Below, piece by piece: positions 25,300 through 32,757 of a stretch of DNA of 34,178 nucleotides. The stretch covers positions 16,673 through 50,850 of the forward strand of contig CAMYOG010000052.1 in assembly GCA_947259925.1 (NCBI GenBank), read 5' to 3'. How positions within the stretch are numbered: position 1 is the first letter of the stretch; each line of letters starts with the position of its first letter. Position numbers and translations under genes: made by a program. This DNA is from Thermoanaerobaculia bacterium (GTDB lineage: Bacteria; Acidobacteriota; Thermoanaerobaculia; Multivoradales; JAHEKO01). The notes beneath the pieces were generated by a model. The model had not been told where the DNA came from, searched no databases, and saw only the letters and a program-made list of their open reading frames with translations.

Positions 25300-27039
25300 A
25301 TGGGCGTGCGACGGATCCACTCCAGCGGCTGTGCACTGGCGCTCGGAGCAGCCATTCTGGCGCTGGCCGGCATGCCGCCGGCCGCCGGCCAGCAGATCTC
25401 CAACCAAGGGCTCTTCGTCAAGAGCCTGGAGGCGGCTCGTCAAGCGCTCGGCTACTACGGCACCTACGACAACTGGGAGGAGCTCCTGCGGGTCAATCGG
25501 ATCGGCTACGAGGTCGCCCAGCAGTCCCGCTTCGTCGACTACCCGTTCTCCTTCTACCTCGTCGACATGCCGGTGCCGAACGCCTTCGCGCTGCCCGGAG
25601 GCCAGATCTTCATCACCCGCGGCATGCTCGATCTGGGCCTCGGCGACGACATGCTGGCTGGCCTGCTCGGCCACGAGATCGCGCACGTCGTCTACTCGCA
25701 CGGCATCAAGATGCAGAACCGTGCGCAGCTGCTGAACATCCTGAGTCAGGTGCTGGTGGTCGGCGTCGCGGTGACCGCGGACACCAGCGGCGAGCGGGGC
25801 CCGCCGAGCAGCGTCTACGGTGATCCCCGCTATGGCGGTAGCGGCGGCGGCGATCGGATCATGGGCGCGGCGGCCGCCGGCATGGTGGTCACCGAGCTCC
25901 TCCTGCGCAGCTACAGCCGCGACTTCGAGGACGAGGCGGACGACGAGGGGCAGCGGATGGCAGCCGCCGCCGGCTACGACCCGGACGGCACCCGGCAGCT
26001 GATGGCGCTCATGCAGGTCCGCCTACCTCGGACCCAGGAGTACGGCTACTGGCAGACCCATCCGTTCTTCGAGCAGCGGGTGCGGGCCGCCGACGTGCGC
26101 AAGGACCTGCTCAAGATCCAGGACGGCGCGGGCGCCGACGAGTACCGCCAGCGCACCCAATCGACGCTGCTCGCCTTCATCGAGAACAAGAAGCTCGAGC
26201 CGCCGGTGATCGATCTGCTCAAGTACAGCGCGGTCACCGCCTGGCCGAAGGGGCAGCACGCCGCCGACATCCGGGTCGAGTTCCTCCACCGCCACCGCGA
26301 CCGGAAGCTCGAAGGCTCGGAGCTGTCGCGCGACTTCGGCGGCCTGATCACGACCTACACCAAGGAGATCGACGAGGTGAAGCTGGTCGAGCCGGACGCG
26401 CCGGTGATCGCGATCCTCGAGGCCGAGATCGCCGACTTCCGCCGCCAGCGCGACGAGATCTATCCGAAGGCGGTCGAGGTCTACCGGCGCGGCGTCTTCG
26501 AGACCGGCTTCCTCGAGACCTTCGTGAGCAACTATCCCGAGGCGCCGGAGTTCCCCGAGATCGCGCTCGATCTGGGCGACGCCTACAGCCGGCTGCAGCG
26601 ACCCGCCGACGCGGTGGCGCAGTACCTCGCGGCCTGGCAGCATGCGCCGGAGTCCGCCGCCGGACAGCGCGCGCGCGCGGGCCTCAAGACCCTCGCGGGG
26701 CTCCTCGGCCGGCTCGACGCCCTCCAGCAGCTGGTCGAGCAGGACGACGATCCCGAGCTGCGGGAGCTGGCCGCGGCGCGGATCGATACCGTCGCCGCCA
26801 GCTTCGAGGATCTCGCCAACGGCGCCGACTTCCTGAAGAGCTACCCCAACGCGCCCCACGCCCGCCAGGTCACCGAGCGGCTCAACCTCCTGGCCGAGAA
26901 CCTGTACGGCGAGGTGGTTCTCTACCAGACGGTAGGCGATCACGCCAAGGCGCTCGACGGCATCACCCAGATCCTGACCCAGGCACCGCTCTCCCCCGCC
27001 GCCGAGCGGCTACGAGAGCGGGCGGTCCTCGAAGGCTAG
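25300..27039 (+). CDS. M48 family zinc metallopeptidase with helical repeat tail (BepA-like)
   Basis: A 579-residue exported metallopeptidase. A signal peptide (to about AAGQQ, residue 30) directs it to the periplasm. The M48 catalytic domain shows NAFALPGGQIFITRGML, the zinc motif HEIAH (His125, Glu126, His129) and EDEADDEG, with Glu212 as the probable third ligand. HPFFEQRV is the M48 C-terminal signature. A glycine-rich insert (about 165-185) interrupts the domain. The C-terminal half is helical with TPR-like repeats (GDAYSRLQRPADAVAQYLAA, about residue 427), as in BepA/YfgC, which degrades or assembles outer-membrane proteins such as LptD. It differs from BepA in its longer helical linker. 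ATG 25300 is chosen; GTG 25306 is an alternative. Confidence 0.92.
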   Translation: MGVRRIHSSGCALALGAAILALAGMPPAAGQQISNQGLFVKSLEAARQALGYYGTYDNWEELLRVNRIGYEVAQQSRFVDYPFSFYLVDMPVPNAFALPGGQIFITRGMLDLGLGDDMLAGLLGHEIAHVVYSHGIKMQNRAQLLNILSQVLVVGVAVTADTSGERGPPSSVYGDPRYGGSGGGDRIMGAAAAGMVVTELLLRSYSRDFEDEADDEGQRMAAAAGYDPDGTRQLMALMQVRLPRTQEYGYWQTHPFFEQRVRAADVRKDLLKIQDGAGADEYRQRTQSTLLAFIENKKLEPPVIDLLKYSAVTAWPKGQHAADIRVEFLHRHRDRKLEGSELSRDFGGLITTYTKEIDEVKLVEPDAPVIAILEAEIADFRRQRDEIYPKAVEVYRRGVFETGFLETFVSNYPEAPEFPEIALDLGDAYSRLQRPADAVAQYLAAWQHAPESAAGQRARAGLKTLAGLLGRLDALQQLVEQDDDPELRELAAARIDTVAASFEDLANGADFLKSYPNAPHARQVTERLNLLAENLYGEVVLYQTVGDHAKALDGITQILTQAPLSPAAERLRERAVLEG

Positions 27040-27737
27040 GCGCCGGCTCCAGAAGGCCGGGCGTCGCCCGGAAGGAGCTCCAGGTAGGTCCGGAACCAGC
27101 CCGGCTCCGGCTCGCCACTCGTACGGCGCAGCAGACAGGCGACCCCCGCCCGTCGAGCGCACTCGCCGTCGCGGTCGTCGCGGTCGCCGATCATCAGGCA
27201 GCGCTCGCGGGGCGCGTCGAGGCGCCCCAGGACCGCCTCGAGGCCGGCGGGGTGCGGTTTCAGCCGATCGACGTCCGGGTCGATCCCGGAGACGATCAGG
27301 CTCGCCTCCAGCCCGAGTGCCGCTAGCTTGTCGGCCGCCGCGTAGTCCGAAAGGACGGCGATGCGGATCCCGGCCGCCCGCAGGTGGGCGAAGAAGCGCC
27401 GCACTCCGGGCACCCGGCAGTCCGCCAGATGCCTGAGCGGCCGGCGCTCCATCCACTCCACCACCTCGCGGCTGAGGGAATCGGCCGACACGCCGAGGCG
27501 CTCGGCGGGCAGCTCGTACTGCAATCGACGCGCTCCTTCGAGCTCGCGCTCGCCGATCAGCTCACGCTGTCGGCGGAAGGTCTGGAGTCGCCGGAGGAGA
27601 CCGATCTGGCCGGGATGCCGGAGGGCATGGAGCGCCAGCTCGACCAGCATCCGCCGGCGCATCAGCCGCTGCTCGTAGAGCGTGCCATCGACGTCGAAGA
27701 CGACGGCGTCCCAGGATCGCGGGTCGAGCCGTGACAC
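27036..27737 (-). CDS. HAD-superfamily phosphatase
   Basis: A 233-residue HAD hydrolase. Motif I is VVFDVDGTLYEQ (nucleophile Asp and acid-base Asp), motif II IAVLSDYAA, motif III Lys in LKPHPAGLEAVLG, and motif IV MIGDRDDRDGECARRAG. A helical cap of ~75 residues lies between motifs I and II (C1 type). The GTG start at 27737 is 14 nt after the stop of the UbiA-type gene, so the two are almost surely co-expressed. That suggests it may remove the phosphate from the phosphoribosylated polyprenyl product made by that enzyme, a reaction done by an unrelated membrane phosphatase in mycobacteria. This is inference from context only. Its end converges on the M48 gene with a 4-nt overlap. Confidence 0.9.
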   Translation of the reverse strand: MSRLDPRSWDAVVFDVDGTLYEQRLMRRRMLVELALHALRHPGQIGLLRRLQTFRRQRELIGERELEGARRLQYELPAERLGVSADSLSREVVEWMERRPLRHLADCRVPGVRRFFAHLRAAGIRIAVLSDYAAADKLAALGLEASLIVSGIDPDVDRLKPHPAGLEAVLGRLDAPRERCLMIGDRDDRDGECARRAGVACLLRRTSGEPEPGWFRTYLELLPGDARPSGAGA

Positions 27738-27751
27738 GTCGGTGGCCCGAT

Positions 27752-28741
27752 CTACTCGCGTGCCAGCTCGATGAAATGGGGATCGGTGAGCCGCTCGAGC
27801 TGCGGTATGTCGACGAAGGTGAGCACCACCAGCGCCACCACCAGGAGGATCACGATGGTCATCAGCCGCCCTTCCCGGAAGAGCTTCTCGGGCGCCTGCG
27901 CCGAGGAGCCGGGCTTGAGCCCGACCGCCAAGTAGACGGCGAACAGCGCGGCGAACAGCGGCAACGACAGCAGGTACTCGATCCGGTACTTGATCAGGAA
28001 GACCGCCAGAAAAAAGGCGGCCATCAGCGCGTAGAGGAACGCCGAAATCATCAGCGAGTTCTCGCTGTAGTCGCGAAAGGAGCGCCGGTAGAGCGCCAGG
28101 TTCTCGACGCCCGCGGTCTCCGAGACGCTCCGGTACTCGGCGAAGCGCTTGATCGCCATCAGAAACGCGCCGCCCATCCAGTAGGCGAGCACCAGGCTGC
28201 TCGGCGGCAGGGTCGTCGAGTCGACCATCGCCCAGCCGAGGGTCAGCCGGATCGGGTTGTTGACCGCCTCGGTGATCACGTCCAGATAGACGCGGTCCTT
28301 GGTGCGCAGCGGCGAGACGTTGTAGAGCACACCGCTCAGCAGGAAGAGTGCGGAGACCGCGAAGAAGAGCTTGGACACGACCCAGCCGAGAGCGAGGCCG
28401 AGCACCGCGAGCAGCGCGTACTCGAGGTAGACCACCGGCGCTGAAAGCTCCCGCGCCACGGCCGGCCGTCGCGACTTGATCGGGTGGAACCGATCGTAGC
28501 GTGCGTCCAGCCATTCGTTGATGACGTAGTTGGCGGACGCGATCAGGGCAGCGCTGGCCAGACCGATCGCCACCGGCATGACCAGCTCGCCGAGCGGCCG
28601 CCGGTGCAGCAGCTCGGCGAGGACGATGCCCGGCAGGATGAAGACGTGCTTGACCCAGTGGTCGGGCCGCGCGATGGCGATGTAGTCGCCCAGCCGGCCC
28701 CGGCGGCGGGGAGCCACGCTCTCGGTGGTCGTGCCGTGCAC
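27752..28741 (-). CDS. UbiA-family prenyltransferase, decaprenyl-phosphate phosphoribosyltransferase-like
   Basis: A 329-residue membrane enzyme of the UbiA superfamily with about nine TM helices. The start IAIARPDHWVKHVFILPG and the first Asp-rich motif NEWLDARYDRFHPIKSRRP match the DPPR synthase group (mycobacterial Rv3806c type). That group transfers phosphoribose from PRPP to polyprenyl phosphate. The second motif region reads YNVSPLRTKDRVYLDVITEA, followed by NNPIRLTLGW. In this branch the product leads to lipid-linked arabinose or related sugars; the local HAD phosphatase would fit the next step. Start GTG 28741 is used; GTG 28717 is an alternative. The call to the DPPR subgroup is by motif and could instead be another UbiA branch. 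Confidence 0.88.
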   Translation of the reverse strand: MHGTTTESVAPRRRGRLGDYIAIARPDHWVKHVFILPGIVLAELLHRRPLGELVMPVAIGLASAALIASANYVINEWLDARYDRFHPIKSRRPAVARELSAPVVYLEYALLAVLGLALGWVVSKLFFAVSALFLLSGVLYNVSPLRTKDRVYLDVITEAVNNPIRLTLGWAMVDSTTLPPSSLVLAYWMGGAFLMAIKRFAEYRSVSETAGVENLALYRRSFRDYSENSLMISAFLYALMAAFFLAVFLIKYRIEYLLSLPLFAALFAVYLAVGLKPGSSAQAPEKLFREGRLMTIVILLVVALVVLTFVDIPQLERLTDPHFIELARE

Positions 28742-28789
28742 GGCCCGAATTCTACTCGTCCGCGCGACGCCCGCCTGTGGAACGGACCG

Positions 28790-28870
28790 TTACCGGCCGC
28801 CGACCAGGATCCGGGCGAGCACCAGCAGACCGATCGCCATCAGCAGCCAGTACGCCGGATCGAACGCCAC
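28790..28870 (-). CDS. Possible 26-residue single-TM small protein
   Basis: A 26-codon ORF from GTG 28870 to TAA 28790, beginning MAFDPAYWLLMAIGLLVLA and ending ARILVGGR. It would be a single TM helix with a positively charged end. GGAG lies 8-9 nt upstream of the GTG. It fills the only gap in the membrane-protein operon between the upstream membrane protein (stop 28887, 16 nt away) and the UbiA-type gene. High GC makes short open frames common, so this is tentative. Confidence 0.4.
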   Translation of the reverse strand: MAFDPAYWLLMAIGLLVLARILVGGR

Positions 28871-28886
28871 CCGCGCGGTCTCCGTC

Positions 28887-29501
28887 TCAGTAGATCGGGC
28901 GACCGAGGCGGCGCATCCACGCCTGCAGCAGGCCGTGCGCCGGCAGGTAGAGCACCAGCGGATAGACGAGCATGCAGATCACCAGGTAGACACCGGGCGG
29001 CAACAGGGTCTGCTCGATCCCGAACGGCTTCCAGACCCAGTTCAGGTTCCGTTCAGGGTCGGGCAGCATGCTGAGCGGCAAGATGATCCACGACAGGATC
29101 GTCTGGATCTTCCAGCCCCGGCGGTCGTAGCCGAGACGGTAGATCGACCAGAGCAGGAGCACCGGGACGAGAATATGGAACAGCGAGAAGCTGCGCAGCC
29201 AGAGCGGCTGCACGGCGTCGAACATGTACTCCGTGCCCCCGAGCGGATGGGCGCCGGAGAGCAGCCGTCCGAAGAAGTCGAACGCCCAGTAGGTCTGAAT
29301 GAAGAGGCCACCCACCGCCTGCGACGACAACCAGACCCGGCTCTCGGCCCAGAGCGCCAGCACCACGATGAAGTTGGCGATGTCGCAGAACCAGAGAAAG
29401 TTCGCGGGCCCGTGGTAGATCCAGTAGACCGGCACCCAGACGACGAACCAGAGGCTGAACGCCAGCTTGAGCGCCAGCGGGATCCTCGGAGTTGCTCGCA
29501 T
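28887..29501 (-). CDS. Multi-pass membrane protein of unknown function
   Basis: A 204-residue protein with about five or six hydrophobic segments, first at ALKLAFSLWFVVWVPVYWIY. Notable motifs are HGPANFLWFCDIANFIV, GGLFIQTYWAFDFFGRLL, SLFHILVPVLLLWSIYRLGYD and a conserved-looking DPERNLNWVWKPFG stretch. I recall similar proteins annotated only as hypothetical membrane proteins. The ATG at 29501 lies 36 nt from the divergent MBL-fold gene. I see no good ribosome binding site. Being upstream in the same direction as the TM peptide and UbiA-type genes, it may belong with them. Confidence 0.8.
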   Translation of the reverse strand: MRATPRIPLALKLAFSLWFVVWVPVYWIYHGPANFLWFCDIANFIVVLALWAESRVWLSSQAVGGLFIQTYWAFDFFGRLLSGAHPLGGTEYMFDAVQPLWLRSFSLFHILVPVLLLWSIYRLGYDRRGWKIQTILSWIILPLSMLPDPERNLNWVWKPFGIEQTLLPPGVYLVICMLVYPLVLYLPAHGLLQAWMRRLGRPIY

Positions 29502-29537
29502 GGTCGTGCGGGAGAGACTATCCTCTCGGGGCTCCAG

Positions 29538-30491
29538 ATGCGTTTCGCCAACCCCGATCCGGCCCATGCGCCGCACTCCGCCCGGGCGATCTTCCGCTGG
29601 ATGGTGCTCGACCCCCTGCGCGGCCGGCGCAAGGTGCAGCCCGCGGGCGCCCCGGCGCCGCGCATCGAGCCCGACCTCGACCGCATCCACTCGGTCGACG
29701 GCACGCTGCGAGCGACCTGGATCGGCCACTCGTCGTTCCTCTGTACCCTGAACGGCCACAACGTGCTGTTCGATCCGGTCTTCTCGCGCCGGATCGCGGT
29801 CCTGGTGCCCCGCTACGGCGAGCCGGGTCTGATGCCGGGTCAGCTGCCCGAGCTGAGCTGCATCCTGATCAGTCACAACCACTACGACCACCTCGACCGG
29901 GCGTCGCTCGAGGCTCTGCCCCGCGACGTGACCGCGTACGTGCCGGCCGGCATGGGAGTCTGGTTCCGGCGCTGGCATCGGCGGCGGCCGGTGGTCGAGC
30001 TCGACTGGTGGGAGACGCGGCACCACGAGGGCCTGGAGATCACGCTGGTCCCCGCCCGCCACTGGTCCCGGCGGCGCGTCTTCGACACCAACCGCCAGCT
30101 CTGGGGCGGCTTCGTCGTGCGGGCGGCGGGTCGCACCCTCTACCACGCCGGTGACTCCGCCTGGTTCGACGGCTTCACCGAGATCGCCGAGCGTTTTCCC
30201 GAGATCGATCTGGCGATGCTGCCGATCGGCGCCTACCTGCCGCCCTGGTTCATGGAGCACCACCACATGAACCCCGAGCAGGCGGTCCAGGCGTTCGAGA
30301 CGCTCGGCGCGCGCTGGATGATTCCGATGCACTGGGGAGCGTTCCAGCTCACCGACGAGCCGATCTCCGAGCCCGCCGAGCGGCTGGCGTCGACCCGAGC
30401 GGTCAGCGACGGCGGCGACGGCGGCGTGGCGCTGCTGGCGGTCGGCGAGACCCTGGAGCTCGACGATCGGCTCCACCGGGTGGCCGAATGA
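29538..30491 (+). CDS. Metallo-beta-lactamase-fold hydrolase (NAPE-PLD / UlaG-like)
   Basis: A 317-residue cytosolic hydrolase. ATWIGHSSFLCTLNGHNVLFDP begins the fold (only the part IGHSSFL is diagnostic). The metal motif is SHNHYDHLD (from His113), with later ligands in VPARHWSRRRVFDTN, LYHAGDSAWF and MPMHWGAF-like IPMHWGAFQLTDEP. The GAYLPPWFMEHHHMNPEQAV segment is typical of the N-acyl-phosphatidylethanolamine phospholipase D-like group. The substrate cannot be assigned. The ATG at 29538 has CGGGG 6 nt upstream. The stop TGA (30489-30491) overlaps an ATG at 30488 that begins a degenerate copy of the M28 peptidase gene, evidence for the old gene order. Confidence 0.9.
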   Translation: MRFANPDPAHAPHSARAIFRWMVLDPLRGRRKVQPAGAPAPRIEPDLDRIHSVDGTLRATWIGHSSFLCTLNGHNVLFDPVFSRRIAVLVPRYGEPGLMPGQLPELSCILISHNHYDHLDRASLEALPRDVTAYVPAGMGVWFRRWHRRRPVVELDWWETRHHEGLEITLVPARHWSRRRVFDTNRQLWGGFVVRAAGRTLYHAGDSAWFDGFTEIAERFPEIDLAMLPIGAYLPPWFMEHHHMNPEQAVQAFETLGARWMIPMHWGAFQLTDEPISEPAERLASTRAVSDGGDGGVALLAVGETLELDDRLHRVAE

Positions 30492-30535
30492 GCCGGACGC
30501 CGCCCCGCCCCCTCGCTGATCGGACGCTCGCCTTC
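30456..30535 (+). repeat. Imperfect direct repeat, copy 1 (end of MBL gene plus M28-like start)
   Basis: The end of the MBL-fold gene and the following bases resemble 31525-31626. From 30486 to 30532 and from 31559 to 31605 the two align without gaps at 37 of 47 positions by eye. Upstream, blocks such as GAGCT, GATCGG, CCACC and AATGA recur in the same order with small gaps. Copy 1 lacks 18 nt present near the end of copy 2. Confidence 0.7.
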
Positions 30536-30574
30536 ACCTCGTCGCCTCTCACGCCAGCAAGTCGCTCGGCCTGA
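30488..30574 (+). pseudogene. Degenerate 5' fragment of the M28 peptidase gene
   Basis: ATG 30488 opens a 28-codon frame starting MSRTPPRPLADRTLA. The intact M28 peptidase at 31561 starts MTRTLPSPDADRILA. Ten of 15 residues agree, and the nucleotides match as a direct repeat. The fragment keeps an ATGA overlap with the MBL-fold gene, so it probably marks the original site of the peptidase start. Confidence 0.55.
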
Positions 30575-30801
30575 CGCTGTCCTGTCGGGCCGGTCTTCAG
30601 GCTTCTTCCCCGGCCGGGTGTCGAGGCGCCGCCCGGCCGCCCCTGGAGCCCATTGACCCAATGGAATATCTCTATTCGGCGCGGGAACCACCCTCGAAGG
30701 TAGTGGACGGGAGCTGAACCGACAGTAGGTTGAAGGCAACTCCAGTCTCACCGAAGCAGAGGTGGTCTCTGCGGGTAAGTGACTTGGAAAGGAGATTCTC
30801 T
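30536..30801 (+). promoter_or_regulatory. Non-coding upstream region and leader of the cytochrome c gene
   Basis: About 270 nt without a credible gene. It holds a perfect 8-bp inverted repeat (30611-30618 with 30632-30639, CGGCCGGG), which may end MBL transcription. TTGACC at 30653-30658 is a fair -35, although the best -10 (TATTCG, 30673-30678) is only 14 nt further. A structured leader follows (30709-30784). AAAGGAG at 30788-30794 is the ribosome binding site of the cytochrome gene. Confidence 0.5.
30709..30785 (+). ncRNA. Structured 5' leader, unassigned (possible cis-regulatory RNA)
   Basis: Two nested elements can be drawn. Element 1: GGAG 30710-30713 pairs with CTCC 30740-30743 and encloses an AACC/GGTT hairpin (30717-30731). 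Element 2: AGTC-T-CAC (30744-30751) pairs with GTGACT (30779-30784) and encloses a perfect 6-bp hairpin, GCAGAG/CTCTGC (30756-30772). Four unpaired bases (CGAA) lie on one side and GGGTAA on the other. The outer stem ends just before the ribosome binding site. I compared it from memory with cyclic-di-GMP (GEMM) and cobalamin riboswitches and it does not fit. Confidence 0.4.
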
Positions 30802-31407
30802 ATGAAGAGAGCCTTATCGATGGCCGCACTGATCGCTACCGTCAGCGTGGGCGTAGCGAGCGCCCAGGTGTCCGGAACCGATCATGATATGTCCACCAAT
30901 GAGCCGACTGGCCAAATCTGCATCTTCTGCCACACGCCCCACAACGCCTCGCCGGCGGTCCCGCTCTGGAATCACACCCTGCCGACAGCGAGCTACACCG
31001 AGTACGCCAGCCCGACGATGGACTCGGCCTCGGCCGGTCCGCTGCAGAATGGCACCGGGGTGTCCAATCTCTGTCTGTCGTGCCACGACGGGACCGTCGG
31101 TCTGGGCGACCTGGTCAACAATGGCCCGGCGGGCCCTCCGACCAACGCGGGGACTCTTATTGGTGGACCCGGTTTGCTCGGCACCGACCTGAGCAATGAC
31201 CATCCGATCAACATCATCTACGACGAGGCGGTGGACGCCGAGCTGGTCGCGCGAGCGACGGTTGTTCTGACGCTCGACCTGTTCGGCACCGGTGCCGACG
31301 AGCTGCAGTGTGCCACCTGCCACGATCCGCACAACGACAACAACCAACCGTTCCTCGTGATCGCCAACACGAACAGTGCGCTCTGCACGACCTGCCATAT
31401 CAAGTAA
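30802..31407 (+). CDS. Four-haem periplasmic cytochrome c
   Basis: A 201-residue exported c-type cytochrome. The signal peptide MKRALSMAALIATVSVGVA ends near SAQ. Four CxxCH haem-binding motifs are CIFCH (residue 40), CLSCH (91), CATCH (170) and CTTCH (195). Extra histidines (HTPH, HDMS, HPIN, DPHND) could supply axial ligands. CIFCHTPHNA and CATCHDPHND resemble the 'doubled CXXCH' and cytochrome c3-like families of electron carriers. It has no partner redox gene nearby. It forms a self-contained transcription unit with its own leader, a strong ribosome binding site (AAAGGAG, 7 nt before ATG 30802) and a terminator, lying between repeats that suggest insertion. Confidence 0.93.
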   Translation: MKRALSMAALIATVSVGVASAQVSGTDHDMSTNEPTGQICIFCHTPHNASPAVPLWNHTLPTASYTEYASPTMDSASAGPLQNGTGVSNLCLSCHDGTVGLGDLVNNGPAGPPTNAGTLIGGPGLLGTDLSNDHPINIIYDEAVDAELVARATVVLTLDLFGTGADELQCATCHDPHNDNNQPFLVIANTNSALCTTCHIK

Positions 31408-31434
31408 CCTCGCGCCACCGAGGCGTTTGGCAAG

Positions 31435-31464
31435 ACAGCGGGGAGCTCGCCCCGCTGTTTTCTT
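31435..31464 (+). terminator. Rho-independent terminator of the cytochrome c gene
   Basis: ACAGCGGGG (31435-31443) pairs perfectly with CCCCGCTGT (31450-31458) around a 6-nt loop, followed by TTTTCTTT. It is a textbook intrinsic terminator 28 nt after the cytochrome stop. Confidence 0.88.
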
Positions 31465-31524
31465 TGAGCGAGTCCCGAATCACGGAGCACCGACGACCGA
31501 CCCCGACCCGATTCACCCCGAGCC

Positions 31525-31626
31525 GAGCTGCATCCTGATCGGCCACCACCAGATGGGCCAATGACCCGGACGCTGCCTAGCCCCGACGCCGATCGGATAC
31601 TCGCCGACGCGCACGCCCTCGCCTTC
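31525..31626 (+). repeat. Imperfect direct repeat, copy 2 (in front of and inside the M28 gene)
   Basis: Partner of 30456-30535. Its first part resembles the coding end of the MBL-fold gene but is no longer in any gene. Its second part is the start of the intact M28 peptidase gene. Together the copies bracket the cytochrome c cassette. Confidence 0.7.
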
Positions 31627-32757
31627 CCGCGCTATCCCGGCACCGACGGCGATCGGCGCGCGATCGAGCTGGTCGAGGCGAAGCTGCGCAAGACCGGGCT
31701 CGAGGTGGCCCGCGAGGGCTTTTCGTACGACATCCGCCCCGCGTTCCGGGCGCTCCGGCTCTTGATGCTCGGCGCGGCGCTGCTGGTGGGCGGCGCCGGC
31801 CTGCTCGCCGGCTCCTCCCCGCTCGGCGCCGCGCTCGCCCTGGCGGTCGCGCTGGCCGCGGGCGGCACCTTCCTGGGATGGGCGCCGTGGCTCGAGCGTA
31901 TCTACGCCGCCGACGGACCGACAGAGACCTTCAATCTGACCGCCCGCCGCCCGGCCGCCGCACCCCGCCTGACCCTGCTCTTCATCGCCCACCACGACAG
32001 CAAGTCACAGAACCTGACCCTCCCCTATCGCGCCGGGCTGACGCTCGCGGCTCTGGGCGGAACTCTCGGGCTGGTAGGGCTGCTGGCCGCCGCGGCGCTC
32101 GACTCCGGTCGCCAGGTCGGCCCGGCCGCACCCGTCCTCGGGAGCGTCGCAGCTCTGTCGCTGATCGTCCTCTCGACCATCCGCAACGGCAACCGCTCAC
32201 CGGGTGGCGTCGACAACGCCGGCTCGGTCGGCCTGGTACTGGAGCTCGCGCGCCTTCTGCCCGCGGCGATCGACCCCGAGGTCGAGCTCGTCTTCATCTC
32301 GCCCGGGGCGGAAGAGGATCACATGGTGGGCGCCATGCGCTGGCTCGACGCTCACGCCGGCGAGCTCGACGGCCGGCCGGTCTACGCTCTCAACTTCGAT
32401 GGCGCCGGCATTCCCGGCCGCGTCGTCCTGCTCGAGCGCTACGGGCTCGGCCGGCTCTTCTCGCCGTTTCTCTCGCAGGTGGCGCGCCGCGCCGCCAGCC
32501 GGCTCGGACTGGCGGTACGCGGCGTCTACCTGCCCCCGGCGATGGGCATCGACGCCATCCCGTTCGCGCACCGCGGCATCCCCTGCCTGACGCTCGCCAG
32601 CGGCTCACTCGGCCGGGCGAGTCTGTCGGTCCACTCGGCCGGCGACGTCGCCGACAACCTGGATCGAGCGGCTCTCGGCGAGGTCGCTCGGCTGGCGGTC
32701 GAGATGTCGCTCGAGCTCGCCGACGCCGAACCGCCGGGACCACCGACTCAGGGGTAG
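31561..32757 (+). CDS. Membrane-associated M28 family metallopeptidase
   Basis: A 398-residue protein with the M28 aminopeptidase fold interrupted by membrane helices. Zinc-ligand motifs in order: AHHDSKSQ (His, Asp), GGVDNAGSVGLVLELAR (bridging Asp), GAEEDHMVGAM (catalytic and ligand Glu), NFDGAG (Asp) and HSAGDVADN (final His). Hydrophobic pairs of helices lie before the first motif (about 65-105) and between the first and second (about 158-205), so the site probably faces one side of the inner membrane. Substrate unknown. ATG 31561 has only a weak ribosome binding site. A diverged copy of this start overlaps the MBL-fold gene at 30488. Its end overlaps the convergent pdxH end by 10 nt. Confidence 0.88.
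   Translation: MTRTLPSPDADRILADAHALAFPRYPGTDGDRRAIELVEAKLRKTGLEVAREGFSYDIRPAFRALRLLMLGAALLVGGAGLLAGSSPLGAALALAVALAAGGTFLGWAPWLERIYAADGPTETFNLTARRPAAAPRLTLLFIAHHDSKSQNLTLPYRAGLTLAALGGTLGLVGLLAAAALDSGRQVGPAAPVLGSVAALSLIVLSTIRNGNRSPGGVDNAGSVGLVLELARLLPAAIDPEVELVFISPGAEEDHMVGAMRWLDAHAGELDGRPVYALNFDGAGIPGRVVLLERYGLGRLFSPFLSQVARRAASRLGLAVRGVYLPPAMGIDAIPFAHRGIPCLTLASGSLGRASLSVHSAGDVADNLDRAALGEVARLAVEMSLELADAEPPGPPTQG

Noticed and set aside
28870..28890. CTGA at 28887-28890 as another CTG start
   Set aside because: The frame from this CTG hits a stop after 16 codons without membrane or other features; the hydrophobic small ORF is in a different frame with a GTG start.
30600..30645. Palindrome as an insertion sequence end
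   Set aside because: The CGGCCGGG inverted repeat is isolated, has no transposase or partner end, and is better explained as an RNA hairpin.
30701..30795. Cyclic-di-GMP (GEMM) riboswitch before the cytochrome gene
   Set aside because: The GGGCAAACC-like and GGACGCAAAGCC cores are absent; only a superficial AAGGCAA match was seen.
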